Shown here: positions 1 to 9,159 of the stretch, piece by piece | How positions within the stretch are numbered: the stretch's first letter is position 1 | How the letters are laid out: each line of letters starts with the position of its first letter | Origin: Salinisphaera sp. LB1 | Lineage (GTDB): Bacteria > Pseudomonadota > Gammaproteobacteria > Nevskiales > Salinisphaeraceae | NCBI RefSeq assembly: GCF_003177035.1 | Contig: NZ_CP029488.1 | Span: 1,240,001-1,304,000 of the forward strand | Direction: 5' to 3' | DNA length: 64,000 nucleotides | Position numbers and translations under genes: made by a program | Notes under the pieces: generated by a model | Databases searched by the model: none | What the model was told of the DNA's origin: nothing | The model's input: only the letters and a program-made list of their open reading frames with translations

Positions 1-336
1 CGAATACGGCTGCGAGTCGAGCTGGCCGGTATTCGGGTTCACATACTGAACGCCGCCGTCGTAGTGGGCGCTACCGGCGCTGTAACCGAGATCGCTGTCG
101 TAATAAAAATGGTTGCCGATATACAGCTTCTGGAGGTCAACCCCGTTGATCCAGCCCTTCTGGCTATCGAAGCTATGCTCGTGGCGATAAAAGTGCGTCG
201 CGGTATAGCCGAGCCGATAGACGTCGAGATTCGCCGACGGTGCGCCATGCGTGGTGCCGGCCTGCGCAGCGGCGGTGCCCGCGGCCAGAATGACGGCAGC
301 GATCACGCCCTGGTGAAAATAATAGGAAATCCTCAT
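1..336 (-). CDS. Exported protein of unknown function, N-terminal part (runs off the window)
   Basis: A reading frame of 112 codons stays open from the ATG at 336 to the window edge, so only the N-terminus is present. A good Shine-Dalgarno (AAGGAG) sits just upstream. Residues 1-27 look like a signal peptide: a short polar start, a hydrophobic stretch (VIAAVILAAG) and an Ala-rich cleavage region ending in AQA. The mature part is rich in Tyr, Gly, Asp and Asn (for example IGNHFYYDSDLGYS), which suits an outer-membrane beta-barrel or secreted beta-rich protein. I do not recognise the family. The gene is well supported; its function is open. Confidence 0.7.
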   Translation of the reverse strand, partial: MRISYYFHQGVIAAVILAAGTAAAQAGTTHGAPSANLDVYRLGYTATHFYRHEHSFDSQKGWINGVDLQKLYIGNHFYYDSDLGYSAGSAHYDGGVQYVNPNTGQLDSQPYS

Positions 337-1198
337 ACCCCTCTCCTTGCGTCCCCGAAAAAGTCGGCCGGGAGGCGACACCGCATGCGCTGGCTTACCC
401 CCGCCGTCAATGAAACCGGCTGAAATGCTATTCGGCCGGGCCGCTATTCTGGTGGCTCGACTTTCCTGGGTAGCCGAGAAAAAGGAGCCCAATCCGGTTG
501 ATAATCGAGTGATTGGCCGAGTCGGCGTTGTGCGGGCGGCGGGCAGAGACGCCCTCGCGCGCCAAGCGCTCGGCGCCGCGATCGCGACTCGCCGCAATAG
601 GGCAACTCGGACAGCCTGAAACCCCACCCCGCTGCGCGACCAGCGGCGCGCGCCGGCGTCGACCGCGGCTGGGCCCGTCTGATCGATGCCCCTGCGGGGC
701 CGGCGGGCTTAAATCACCGCATTAACGGTCGCTGCCGGCAAGCTGCCATTTCGCACGGCATACGGACCCGGCGCACAGTGGAATTCTGCGGCTGCCACCG
801 GCTGACGCGACGGCTGACCGGTAGTTCGGGACCGACGGCTTTGCACACGCCGTAGGTGGCGAGCATCGCCCCGTTAGCGCGAACGGGGATGGCGAACGCT
901 CCGGTCAAGGCAAAAGTGTTTGCGAATGACTGGTTACGCAGCCGGCCAGCCCGAAGGGTGTCGATTTTTATTACACCGAATCGCCGCGTGAGAAAAGTAT
1001 TTCCGGCGGCGCCAATCGCGACCGGCTACGGCCTGGCCGGGGCTACAGCCCGTCAGATATTTTAATATGACATTTTTAAGACATTTATATTAATAATGCA
1101 TTGAAATTTGCAAAATGACGAGGTCGAATAATCTGACACTCAGGGACAAGCAAATATATTTTTTATTAAAAACCAGCAAGTTAAACGGAAAACAAAAA
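337..1198. other. Long intergenic region
   Basis: About 860 bases lie between the exported-protein gene (leftward) and the PEP-CTERM gene (rightward). Short open frames here have no convincing start signals or recognisable protein features. The left two thirds is GC-rich; from about 1060 the composition turns sharply AT-rich, as expected of a promoter region. I see no RNA gene or mobile element. Confidence 0.5.
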
Positions 1199-1214
1199 GG
1201 GCATGCATATTGCT
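1199..1214 (+). promoter_or_regulatory. Candidate sigma-54 (-24/-12) promoter for the PEP-CTERM gene
   Basis: The sequence reads GGGCATGCATATTGCT. Its GG (1200-1201) and GC (1212-1213) are separated by exactly ten bases, the invariant RpoN spacing, and TTGC at the -12 element is intact. Compared with the consensus TGGCACG-N4-TTGCW it differs at the T before GG and at the second C. Transcription would start near 1225, about 25 bases before the ATG at 1251. PEP-CTERM genes in other bacteria are known RpoN targets, which supports the call. Confidence 0.6.
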
Positions 1215-1250
1215 TTGCGGTTCGCGCCCATATCCATATCCTAAAAAACA

Positions 1251-3416
1251 ATGAATAACCGCATGTCTCCGATGGTGGCGGCCGTGATCTGTACCGCCGC
1301 CGGCCTCGCGCTGGAAAGCCCCGCCGTGCTGGCCGCTTCATTCACCATCGATCCGGGCCAGACGCTGACGAGCCCACAGACGCTGACCGGCGGCCAGAGC
1401 GGCACGATCAAGGCGGGTGGCAGCCTCGTCATTCCGTCCAGCAGTGACAGAGTCGGAATCACGGTATCCGGCAACACCACGCTCGACAACGCCGGCACGA
1501 TCGATCAACAAGGCAGCGGGCGCGCTATTCGCAATGACAACAGCAATCTCACGCTGACCGTCGTCAATGAAGCTGGGGCCCTGCTGCAAAGCAAGGACGC
1601 CGATGCAATCCAGTTGCACAAGGGCAACAACGTCACCTTCAAGAACTACGGCACGGTCAATTCGAAGAACATTTCCCAGGGCGGCGCACAGGCGATCGAC
1701 TTCAATCACATCACCAAGGGGAGCAACACCGTCGATAACTATGCCGGCGGCGTGATCACCGCTTTCGATGCCGATGGCATACGCCCGGGCGTGGATGGCG
1801 TGGTGAACAATGAAGGGACCATCAAGTCCAAGAATCCCTTGAATAGCACGGACGGCACCGATGGCGTCGATGCCCAGGACAACAGCGGCGTGACCGTGGT
1901 CAATCACCCGGATGCCACGGCCGCGACCAGCCTGATCGAGGGTGCGCGACACGGCATCACCGGCGGCAATACGGATACGTCGACCAACGGCGACTTCGTC
2001 ATGCACGTCACCAATAACGCCGGCGGCACGATCCAGGGTGACGACGGCTCCGGCGTCAATATCGATGGTTTCAACGCGAATGAAAAGGTGACGGTGGTCA
2101 ACCACGGCCTGATCAGCGGCGACGGCGTTAATCGCGATGGCGACGGGGTCGATGTCGACGGGCTGGTCGATATCAACAATACCGGCACCATTCAGTCGCT
2201 CAATGCCGCCGCCGGCGAGACCAGCGAGGGCGTCACGGTCGGCGGCGGCAAGATCGTCAACAGCGGCACGATCGTGGGCAAGAACAGCGCGGACCCTAGC
2301 CGCGGCATTACGCTCGCCGGCCTCGACAAGAGCCCTGATACCGGCAAACCGATTCCGATTCAAGGCATCTTTGCCGATTCATCGGTGACCAACAGCGGCC
2401 TGATTCAGGGGCAGACCGGGGCCGGCATCGCGGTCACAGGCGCGGCCAACAAGCATACGGTGACCATCGACAATCTCGCTGGCGGCACCATCGAGGGCGG
2501 CGGCAGCGAGGCGGCCATCTTCACCGGCGGCAACAATGCCACGGTGACCAATAGCGGCACGATCGTGGCCGATGGCAGCGGCAAGGCCGTCGATCTCGGC
2601 AGCGGCGACTCGACCCTCGGTATCGTCGGTGGCCGGGCCCATGTTCAGGGCGACATCTCGGGGGGTAGCGGCAACAGCACGCTGACCATCACCCCGGGCG
2701 CCGGCCAGCGGTTCGCCTACGCGGGCAATGCCACCCACTTCCAGCAACTCAATGTCGGCGCCGGCACCACGGTGCTCAACGGCAACAACACGAATATCGG
2801 CCGCACCCAAGTGCGCAGCGGTGAGCTGATCGTGGGCAATCACGCCGGCAACGGGGCCAAACTGGCCGGCAATGTCACTATCAACGATGGCGCCACGCTG
2901 GCTGGCCACGGCTCGGTCGGCGCCACCACAGTTGCCAGGGGCGGCATATTGATGCCGGGCAACGGCAATGGCGATGTCGGCACTCTCGGTGTGCAGGGGC
3001 CGTTGGCTCTGAACGGTTCGCTGTACCTGGATATCTTCGGCAACCAGTCGTCGGACCAGGTCAATGTGGACGGCATCGCCGACTTTGGCAGCGGCAGCAT
3101 GCTGGGCCTGAACCTGCTGGCCAACAACAACCTGCAAGTCGGGGATACGCTCGACGTGATGCTGGCCCAAAGTTTCGAGAATCTCTCGAACCTGGGGCTG
3201 CAGGGGCTTGATTTCGGCTCCGGCTGGCAATTCGACATCGCGGACGTCGGTTTGGCTAACAGCCAGGATCGAGCCCTGCGCCTGACCGTCGCATCGGTCG
3301 GCGGCGCACAGCCGGTGCCCGAGCCGAGCGGCCTCGGCCTACTGGCCGCCGGCCTCGCGTTGATCGGGGTCTTCAAATGGCGCCTGCCGCGTCGCGGACG
3401 CCCCGCGCTGGGCTGA
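1251..3416 (+). CDS. PEP-CTERM-sorted repetitive surface protein
   Basis: A 721-residue exported protein. Residues 1-28 form a signal peptide ending near VLAA. The bulk, about 30-600, consists of degenerate repeats built round phrases such as NSGTI, NNEGTI and NNAGG, typical of parallel beta-helix or autotransporter-type passenger domains; it is very rich in Gly, Asn, Asp and Thr and poor in Lys and aromatics. The C-terminus from about residue 689 is a textbook PEP-CTERM signal: VPEPS, a hydrophobic helix (LGLLAAGLALIGVF) and a basic tail (RLPRRGR). Such proteins are processed by an exosortase and usually belong to exopolysaccharide or biofilm surfaces. No autotransporter barrel and no exosortase gene is present in the window. 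The ATG has only a weak ribosome binding site. Confidence 0.9.
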   Translation: MNNRMSPMVAAVICTAAGLALESPAVLAASFTIDPGQTLTSPQTLTGGQSGTIKAGGSLVIPSSSDRVGITVSGNTTLDNAGTIDQQGSGRAIRNDNSNLTLTVVNEAGALLQSKDADAIQLHKGNNVTFKNYGTVNSKNISQGGAQAIDFNHITKGSNTVDNYAGGVITAFDADGIRPGVDGVVNNEGTIKSKNPLNSTDGTDGVDAQDNSGVTVVNHPDATAATSLIEGARHGITGGNTDTSTNGDFVMHVTNNAGGTIQGDDGSGVNIDGFNANEKVTVVNHGLISGDGVNRDGDGVDVDGLVDINNTGTIQSLNAAAGETSEGVTVGGGKIVNSGTIVGKNSADPSRGITLAGLDKSPDTGKPIPIQGIFADSSVTNSGLIQGQTGAGIAVTGAANKHTVTIDNLAGGTIEGGGSEAAIFTGGNNATVTNSGTIVADGSGKAVDLGSGDSTLGIVGGRAHVQGDISGGSGNSTLTITPGAGQRFAYAGNATHFQQLNVGAGTTVLNGNNTNIGRTQVRSGELIVGNHAGNGAKLAGNVTINDGATLAGHGSVGATTVARGGILMPGNGNGDVGTLGVQGPLALNGSLYLDIFGNQSSDQVNVDGIADFGSGSMLGLNLLANNNLQVGDTLDVMLAQSFENLSNLGLQGLDFGSGWQFDIADVGLANSQDRALRLTVASVGGAQPVPEPSGLGLLAAGLALIGVFKWRLPRRGRPALG

Positions 3417-3472
3417 GCTTAAAGCAGCTCAGCCGTGCAAACCCCGGGCGGTATTCATCGCCCGGGGTTTTT
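3411..3472 (+). terminator. Stop-codon hairpin followed by strong intrinsic terminator
   Basis: Two hairpins follow in series. The first (3411-3434) has a 9-bp stem GGCTGAGCT/AGCTCAGCC and contains the TGA stop of the PEP-CTERM gene. The second (3439-3470) pairs AAACCCCGGGCG with CGCCCGGGGTTT over an 8-base loop and runs into T residues, a classic rho-independent terminator. Confidence 0.85.
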
Positions 3473-3578
3473 CCTGCCTGCCACCTGCCATGGCGTCGTC
3501 GTCGGCGCGACTCACCGGCCGATGCCCAAGTCCCGCTGTTACACCGGGCGAGACGGCCCGCCTCCTCGGCGGTCGATG

Positions 3579-4397
3579 TCATCCACCCGCCGGCGCCACG
3601 CCCCCGAGTCCGACAGCCTCTTCGCGCCGGTCTTTTCCGGACACGGTCAGGTAGGCAACGAAGACGACGATCAGCAGCCCCAGCGCGACGCTCACGACCC
3701 CGTCGCCGTACCCCATGCCGCCGAACCGATGCGATTTGCCGAGCCAGTCCGCACAGGAGGCGCCCACGGGCCGCGTCAATATGTAGACCAGCCAGAACAG
3801 CAGGATCCGGCTCACACCCGAGCTTGCCAGTACACAGGCCGCGCCGGCCAGGATGAACACGCCGGTAAACACAAGCGTCGCGTCGAAATAGCCCAGATCG
3901 AAGGTCGTCGCGGTCATGTCGCCGGCCGCCGTCCCCAGGGCGAACGTCGCGATGATGGCCGCCCAGTAGAATATTTCGCGGCGCGTGGTATAGATGCTGT
4001 GGATCGACAGCGTGCCCTCGACTCGCGCCCAGAGCGCGAATATGACGACAAGCGACATGGCAAACGCCGCCGTCGACACGAAATACGGCACCCCGAGCAC
4101 GATATGGGCCACGTCCGCGACCATGGTGCCGAAGATCCCGATCATCACAATCACGAGCCAATAAACCCAGGGGATGTAACGGTTGACGACGAACTGAAGC
4201 GACAGCGACACGCCGAAGCCCAGCGTGCCCAGCACCACCGCGACATACGGATTGATGTGATAGACCAGAAAATCCGAGGTCGATTCGCCCATGCCAGTGG
4301 TCAGCAACTTGACGATCCAGAAGAAGATCGTGATCTCCGGCACCTTGACCAGAGCATTCCGGGCTGGCGATACGGCACTTTCAGGGGCATGGGGCAT
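3579..4397 (-). CDS. COG4705-type multipass membrane protein
   Basis: A 272-residue integral membrane protein with about eight hydrophobic segments. The N-terminal block KVPEITIFFWIVKLLTT followed by GMGES-TSDF matches the uncharacterised COG4705 membrane family, whose members start KVPE..FW..K.L.TT.GE. Similar blocks recur later (a WIVK-like helix plus a small-residue turn), consistent with the repeat architecture of that family. I start it at the ATG at 4397; a TTG ten codons upstream is possible but less natural. It is convergent with the PEP-CTERM gene. Its function is unknown, with proposals in the family ranging from transport to metal or stress response. Confidence 0.75.
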   Translation of the reverse strand: MPHAPESAVSPARNALVKVPEITIFFWIVKLLTTGMGESTSDFLVYHINPYVAVVLGTLGFGVSLSLQFVVNRYIPWVYWLVIVMIGIFGTMVADVAHIVLGVPYFVSTAAFAMSLVVIFALWARVEGTLSIHSIYTTRREIFYWAAIIATFALGTAAGDMTATTFDLGYFDATLVFTGVFILAGAACVLASSGVSRILLFWLVYILTRPVGASCADWLGKSHRFGGMGYGDGVVSVALGLLIVVFVAYLTVSGKDRREEAVGLGGVAPAGG

Positions 4398-4625
4398 ATT
4401 CGATCCAGCGGGTTCAGAGCAGGACAAGCGCCGTCGCCATCAGCGGCGACGGCTGACGAACGCTAGCAAAGCGCCCCCGAGCCGGATCGAACTTTCGTTT
4501 CAAGGATGATCGGCCCGCTCGCCGGCAAGCCGGGCGGCATCGTCCCTCCGGATGGCGCTCACGGCTGAACCGGCGTAAAGCCGGCGGCATGGGCCGGGCC
4601 GCACGATATGCCGACCGGCGCTCGC

Positions 4626-5414
4626 TCACTCGAGAATCTCGACCCCCTGTCCGACCCGCAGCTCGCCACTGTTCTCGGCGACGAGATTCTGGCCGAAACA
4701 GACATCCTTGCCCTGCCTGCGATACCGGCCGAGGGTGCGCAGTGGTTCGCCGTCGGGCCGGCGCTCGCCGGTGGCGGGATCCACCGTGATCATCACGCAA
4801 CGCCCGCAAGGCTTGTCCACCCGGAACACGACATCGCCGATACGAATGCGTTGCCAGCCGTCCTCGGCGAAGGCCGCGCTGTCGGCGACGACAACATTGG
4901 GCCGGAACTGCGCCATGACGTGGCTGCCGTCGGTACGCGCGTTGACGTCGGCAAGCGACGCCTCGGCGGTGAGCAGCAGTGGGTAACCGTCGGCAAAACT
5001 CACACGGACACCGATCGAGTCGCGGTGACGATTCGATCGATCACCGAGCCAGAGCAGATGCACGGGCTCGTCGACGATGCGGCTGAACCAGGCATCGAGG
5101 CGCAGGGTCGTGGTCAGCGCCGGAAATTCGTCGCCCCAGACCCCGGTCTGGAACGGCTGCCGCGCGAAGGCATGCCGCGACTCGCTGACGGCCGGATGGT
5201 CATCGTGCATCACGAACAGCTGCTCGCCGTCGAAGCGGGCGAATACCCGCTGCAGGCCGGCGTAGCGACGGGCCGTGACGAAGCTGCCGTCGGGCCGGGC
5301 GAGCATGAAGCGGCGGTCACGCAACAAGCCTTCCTCGGTCACCGTCGCGCGGTCCAGCGCCTCGCCGGCGGTGGATTTGATCGGGTAGCGGTACAAGGCG
5401 GAAAGCGTGGGCAC
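4626..5414 (-). CDS. MOSC domain protein with N-terminal beta-barrel (YcbX-like)
   Basis: The start at GTG 5414 gives a 262-residue protein beginning MPTLSALYRYPIKS, the usual opening of the MOSC N-terminal beta-barrel domain. An in-frame TTG at 5528 would add 38 residues with no family match. The C-terminal half has the MOSC core, including FRPNVVV and the DKPCGRCVMITVDP block with its conserved cysteines. MOSC proteins bind molybdenum cofactor or sulfur-carrier groups; the YcbX branch reduces N-hydroxylated compounds with a flavin reductase. A 9-bp hairpin at 4430-4453, downstream of the stop, may end its transcript. Confidence 0.8.
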   Translation of the reverse strand: MPTLSALYRYPIKSTAGEALDRATVTEEGLLRDRRFMLARPDGSFVTARRYAGLQRVFARFDGEQLFVMHDDHPAVSESRHAFARQPFQTGVWGDEFPALTTTLRLDAWFSRIVDEPVHLLWLGDRSNRHRDSIGVRVSFADGYPLLLTAEASLADVNARTDGSHVMAQFRPNVVVADSAAFAEDGWQRIRIGDVVFRVDKPCGRCVMITVDPATGERRPDGEPLRTLGRYRRQGKDVCFGQNLVAENSGELRVGQGVEILE

Positions 5415-5510
5415 GGTCGGCCTGTCGTTCGCGGATTCGCCCGACAGATTAACCAATTCGCGGGGCCGACGCGCCCTCGAATACGCGCGCCGGCCGGCCT
5501 CTGCGGCGGC

Positions 5511-5540
5511 ACCAAGAGCCAATTCCAATAGGCTCTTGGT
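5511..5540. promoter_or_regulatory. Perfect 10-bp inverted repeat in divergent promoter region
   Basis: ACCAAGAGCC and GGCTCTTGGT flank the 10-base spacer aattccaata. The repeat sits about 100 bp upstream of the MOSC start and 160 bp upstream of the chemoreceptor start. Arm length and spacing suit a dimeric repressor site; no T-tract makes a terminator less likely. Confidence 0.4.
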
Positions 5541-5697
5541 GATACCCGAATACGCGAATCCCGCCTATAAGCTCAAGTCTGTACTCCGGCTGCCGATGTA
5601 GGTCATAGGGCTGTCGCGCCTTGTGATGCCGTAACGGCGCATATCGCGAAACTGACAAAAAAGGCGATAAAAGAAACAATCGCTGAGGAGATCTTCG

Positions 5698-7365
5698 ATG
5701 TTGAATCCGAGAAAAAGTGTGCGGGCAAAACTCGCGATCGGCTTTGGGATGGCGCTGGTCTTCATCGTACTGCTCAGCGCGCTTTCGGTCTGGTCGATTC
5801 GTCGTGCCGCGGATAACACGGCCGCGATCTACAACCAGAATCTCTCCGGCATCGAGACGATTTCCAGCCTCAATCGGCAGGTCAACAATCTGCGCTCACA
5901 GGTCAGCACACTGCTGACCTCGCAACCCGACGCCCTGGCCATGAAACGCATGGCGGACCACATCGGCACGATTCAAAAGCAAGTGGATAAGGACTGGAAA
6001 GCCTACGACCCCGCCTTGATCACGAGCCCGAAGGAGCGAAAGCTGGCCGACCAGGCCCAGAAGAACCTCAAGACAATCGAGGCCTCGCTTGGCGATTTCG
6101 TGTCCAGTCTCAAGCAAGCCGACATGATGGGGGCCACCAGCATCTACGGTATATCGCTGCACAAGCCTATCGACACGCTGGCCCAGCAACTGCACCAGCT
6201 CTGGAAAACACAGCGTAGCGCCGCTGCCAATGCCTACGCGGACACCCAGGCTTCGGCGCACCAGTCCCAGATCACCATCATCGCCGCCGGGGCCGCCGTG
6301 TTCGTACTGGCGTTGCTCGTGATGTTGTGGCTGATGGCCGGCATCATGCGCCCGCTGGCCGCGGCCCGCGGGTTCGTCGCCGCGATCACGGAGGGCCGGC
6401 TGCATGATCGCGTCGACAACCCCTATCGCGACGAATTCGGCGGCATGATCGACGGCATCGAATCGATGCGCGCCCGTCTGTATGACGTGGTCAGCGATGT
6501 CGACAACCGGGCCGATTCAGTCACCGCCGGCGCCAATGAAATCGCGGCCGGCAACGACGAGCTCAGCAATCGCACCCAGGAACAGGCCGCGAGCCTGCAA
6601 CAGACCGCGGCCTCGATGGAGCAGATGACCTCCACGGTCAAGCAGAACGCCGACAATGCGGCGCAGGCCAATCAGGTGGCCCAGAGCGTACGGACCCAGG
6701 CCAGCGAGGGCAGCGAAGTGGCCTCGCGTGCCGTGGCCTCGATGCAGGCGATCGAACAATCCAGCAGCCAGATCAACGAAATAGTCGGCCTGATCGACGA
6801 AATCGCCTTCCAGACCAACCTGCTGGCTCTCAACGCGTCGGTGGAAGCCGCCCGGGCCGGCGAGCAGGGGCGCGGCTTCGCAGTGGTCGCCACCGAGGTC
6901 CGCAGCCTGGCCAGCCGCAGCGCCTCGGCGGCCGACGATATCAAGAAGCTCGTGGCCGACAGTGCCAGCAAGGTCGCCGACGGCGCCGAACAGGTCACAC
7001 GCTCCGGCAAAATGCTGGATGAAATCGTGGTGAGCGTACACAAGGTCAGCGATCTCGTCTCCGAGATCGCCGCGGCCAGCCAGGAGCAGTCCTCCGGCGT
7101 CGAGCAGGTGAATCTGGCGGTTTCGCAAATGGACGGCGCCACGCAGCAGAACGCGGCCCTGGTGGAACAATCCGCGGCCGCCGGCCGCTCGCTCGAAGAA
7201 CAGGCGCGTGCACTCAAGGAACGCGTGGCGTTCTTCGAACTGTATCCGCGCGCGCTCGACGAACACGAGCACAGCGACAGTCCGAGACCGAAAGATACGC
7301 GCGAAGACAGCGCGCCCATGCCCGCAGCGGACGCCCTGCCCGCACACCACGGCGCGGCGGCATAG
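5698..7365 (+). CDS. Methyl-accepting chemotaxis protein
   Basis: A 555-residue transmembrane chemoreceptor. TM1 lies about 10-31 ([18 protein letters not shown]); the periplasmic sensor (about 32-190) looks all-helical, as in four-helix-bundle sensors; TM2 is about 191-215; a HAMP linker follows to about 265. The cytoplasmic hairpin tip [20 protein letters not shown] (near 367-386) and [12 protein letters not shown] are the canonical CheA/CheW contact region. There is no C-terminal CheR-binding pentapeptide: the tail ends HHGAAA. The ATG has GAGGAG eight bases upstream. It stands alone, with no che genes nearby, so the ligand is unknown. Confidence 0.95.
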   Translation: MLNPRKSVRAKLAIGFGMALVFIVLLSALSVWSIRRAADNTAAIYNQNLSGIETISSLNRQVNNLRSQVSTLLTSQPDALAMKRMADHIGTIQKQVDKDWKAYDPALITSPKERKLADQAQKNLKTIEASLGDFVSSLKQADMMGATSIYGISLHKPIDTLAQQLHQLWKTQRSAAANAYADTQASAHQSQITIIAAGAAVFVLALLVMLWLMAGIMRPLAAARGFVAAITEGRLHDRVDNPYRDEFGGMIDGIESMRARLYDVVSDVDNRADSVTAGANEIAAGNDELSNRTQEQAASLQQTAASMEQMTSTVKQNADNAAQANQVAQSVRTQASEGSEVASRAVASMQAIEQSSSQINEIVGLIDEIAFQTNLLALNASVEAARAGEQGRGFAVVATEVRSLASRSASAADDIKKLVADSASKVADGAEQVTRSGKMLDEIVVSVHKVSDLVSEIAAASQEQSSGVEQVNLAVSQMDGATQQNAALVEQSAAAGRSLEEQARALKERVAFFELYPRALDEHEHSDSPRPKDTREDSAPMPAADALPAHHGAAA

Positions 7366-7935
7366 CGCAGATCGCGCGCTTCTCGAGTCAGGTCGGCGGT
7401 CCACGCCGCCGACAGGCCGCTTCGAGCAGCTCGAGCAGGCGAATGTGTACGCCGGATGGCGTCATGAATCGCTTATCCGATACGCACGCTGGCCCGCACG
7501 CTCTGGCCCGAGCCGCCGGTGAACGCTTCCCCGGACCGCACATTCGCGGCCGTCGCGGCGCGGCGCCCGTACAACTCGGGCGCAACGACGCCTGACACGC
7601 CCCGGTCGATCGGCTAGCGATAACGACCGCCGGGCACAGCCAAACCGGCCGCCGATCCGGCCGCCGATCCGGCCGCCGATCCGGCCGCCGATCCGGCCGC
7701 AGGCCTTGAAACCGTTCCCATTTGCCGCGGGTCAAGCCGGACCCGCCCGTTAAGACCAGGGACGAGACTTTGGTCGCAAGCGCATTGTCGACGTGCTTGG
7801 GTGCATCTATGGTCAACATGCAGCGCAATAAAAACCGATCATCCAATCGCCGATCTACACGCTACCCGGTAGCGGATGTCCAGATGCGACGTGACGATTC
7901 GCTCATCGCGAATCCCAGACCACTGAAGGAGAGCC
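7366..7935. other. Intergenic region with hairpin, tandem repeat and dctP upstream region
   Basis: About 570 bases. An 8-bp stem-loop GTCGGCGG/CCGCCGAC at 7392-7413 closely follows the chemoreceptor stop and may terminate it, although no T-tract follows. The middle carries a 12-bp tandem repeat. The last 100 bases, with GAAGGAG before ATG 7936, form the dctP leader. The open frame opposite (Arg-rich DRRP repeats) is a translation of the tandem repeat and is not a gene. Confidence 0.5.
7645..7700. repeat. 12-bp tandem repeat, about 4.7 copies
   Basis: The unit CCGGCCGCCGAT is repeated four times exactly and then for eight further bases. Each unit has the palindromic core CCGG/GGCC. It lies about 240 bp upstream of dctP. 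Its length is likely to vary between strains by slippage. Confidence 0.9.
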
Positions 7936-9054
7936 ATGAAAATCATAACGTTCGCCCGGCATGCCGCCGTATACGCTGGCCTGATAGGTGGTGTGCTCGC
8001 CGCCGGTGCTGCCAGCGCTGCCTCCAACAGCAGCAGCGATTCGCTGCATTTCCTGCCGATACCGAAAGTCACCGGCAGCCCGGTCAAGATCAAAAGCAAT
8101 CAACAGTTCACGATCAAGTTCGGCATCGGCCTGGCCAAGGAAAGCGCGCAGTACCAGGGCGTGGAGTATTTCAAGAAGATCGTGGAACAGCGTAGTGGTG
8201 GCCATATCAAGGTCAACATCTTTCCGAGCGCCCAGCTCGGCGGCGATCTGCAGATGACCAGCGCGCTACAGTCCGGCACCCTCGAAATGACGCAGCCCTC
8301 GACCTCGCCGCTGATCAAGATGCAGCCGAAGCTGGCGGTGTTCGATCTGCCGTTTCTTTTCTCCTCGGCCAAGCAGGCCCATCAAGTGCTCGACGGGCCG
8401 GTCGGCCAGAAACTGCTCAAGCAGCTCAGCGACCAGAACAATGGACTGGTCGCGCTCGCCTGGGCACAGAACGGTTTCCGGCAGTTGACCGACAGCAAGG
8501 GCGCGATCTCCAAGCCATCCCAGCTCAAGGGGCTGAAGATCCGGACGATGCAGAGCCCGGTGCAGCTCGATATCTGGAAGACGCTGGGCGCCAATCCGAC
8601 ACCGATGTCGTTCGCCGAACTGTTCACGGCCCTGGACCAGGGCACGGTGGACGCGCAGGAGAACCCCTGGATCACGATCCTGACCTCGAAGTTCTATGAA
8701 GTGCAGTCGAACGCAACCGATACGCGTCACGTTTACACGCCGTTCATTACACTGATGTCGCAGCGCTTCTACCAGCGGCTGCCGAAGCCATACCAGAAGC
8801 TGGTCAAGACCGCGGCCGTCCAGGCCGGCCACTACGAGCGTCGGGCCGCAGTGAACATCGCCCATCAGGCGAAACAGGACCTGCAAAAGAAAGGCCTGAA
8901 GATCACGGAACTCACCAAGGCGCAACGCGCGGCCTTCCGCAACAAGGCGATGCCGGTCTATCAGGACTTCAAGGGCCAGATCGGCGAGCCGCTGTTCGAC
9001 AACGTCATGAAAGCCACCGGCCATACGCAGGCTATTGCCGGCAACAGCCAGTAG
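7936..9054 (+). CDS. dctP: TRAP transporter substrate-binding protein DctP
   Basis: A 372-residue periplasmic binding protein of the DctP family. Residues 1-29 form a signal peptide ending ASAA. Family blocks include YFKKIVEQRSGGHIKVNIFP, SAQLGGDLQM, FDLPFLFSS, LKGLKIRTMQSPV with its substrate-carboxylate arginine, and the Gly/Asp-rich FTALDQGTVDAQENP. It delivers an organic acid to the DctQM membrane pair encoded just downstream. The substrate cannot be read from sequence; the downstream 2-hydroxyacid dehydrogenase hints at a hydroxy- or keto-acid. A 30-residue linker after the signal peptide is longer than usual. Confidence 0.92.
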   Translation: MKIITFARHAAVYAGLIGGVLAAGAASAASNSSSDSLHFLPIPKVTGSPVKIKSNQQFTIKFGIGLAKESAQYQGVEYFKKIVEQRSGGHIKVNIFPSAQLGGDLQMTSALQSGTLEMTQPSTSPLIKMQPKLAVFDLPFLFSSAKQAHQVLDGPVGQKLLKQLSDQNNGLVALAWAQNGFRQLTDSKGAISKPSQLKGLKIRTMQSPVQLDIWKTLGANPTPMSFAELFTALDQGTVDAQENPWITILTSKFYEVQSNATDTRHVYTPFITLMSQRFYQRLPKPYQKLVKTAAVQAGHYERRAAVNIAHQAKQDLQKKGLKITELTKAQRAAFRNKAMPVYQDFKGQIGEPLFDNVMKATGHTQAIAGNSQ

Positions 9055-9082
9055 CACGGCCTCCGCCATCGCTGCTTGTGCG

Positions 9083-9111
9083 ACGAGCCGGGTATCCGCC
9101 CGGCTCGTTTT
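9083..9111 (+). terminator. Intra-operon intrinsic terminator between dctP and dctQ
   Basis: ACGAGCCGGG pairs with CCCGGCTCGT over the 6-base loop tatccg and is followed by a short T run. Placed 28 bases after the dctP stop and before dctQ, it probably lets most transcripts end after dctP, giving excess binding protein over membrane subunits. Confidence 0.8.
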
Positions 9112-9159
9112 CATCGGAGCGGCCGAGATGGCGTCACCGGGACGAATCAGGACACGCCC

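Noticed and set aside
1338-2363. Long open frame opposite the PEP-CTERM gene (341 codons)
   Set aside because: It mirrors the repeat gene in antisense, with low-complexity Ala/Asp/Val content and no family match.
5655-5672. FliA-like -10 (GGCGATAA) before the chemoreceptor
   Set aside because: The -35 half (TAAAGTTT) is absent at the required distance.
7388-7846. Frame with DRRPDRRP repeats near the tandem repeat
   Set aside because: It is only the translation of the 12-bp repeat; no start signal and no homology pattern.
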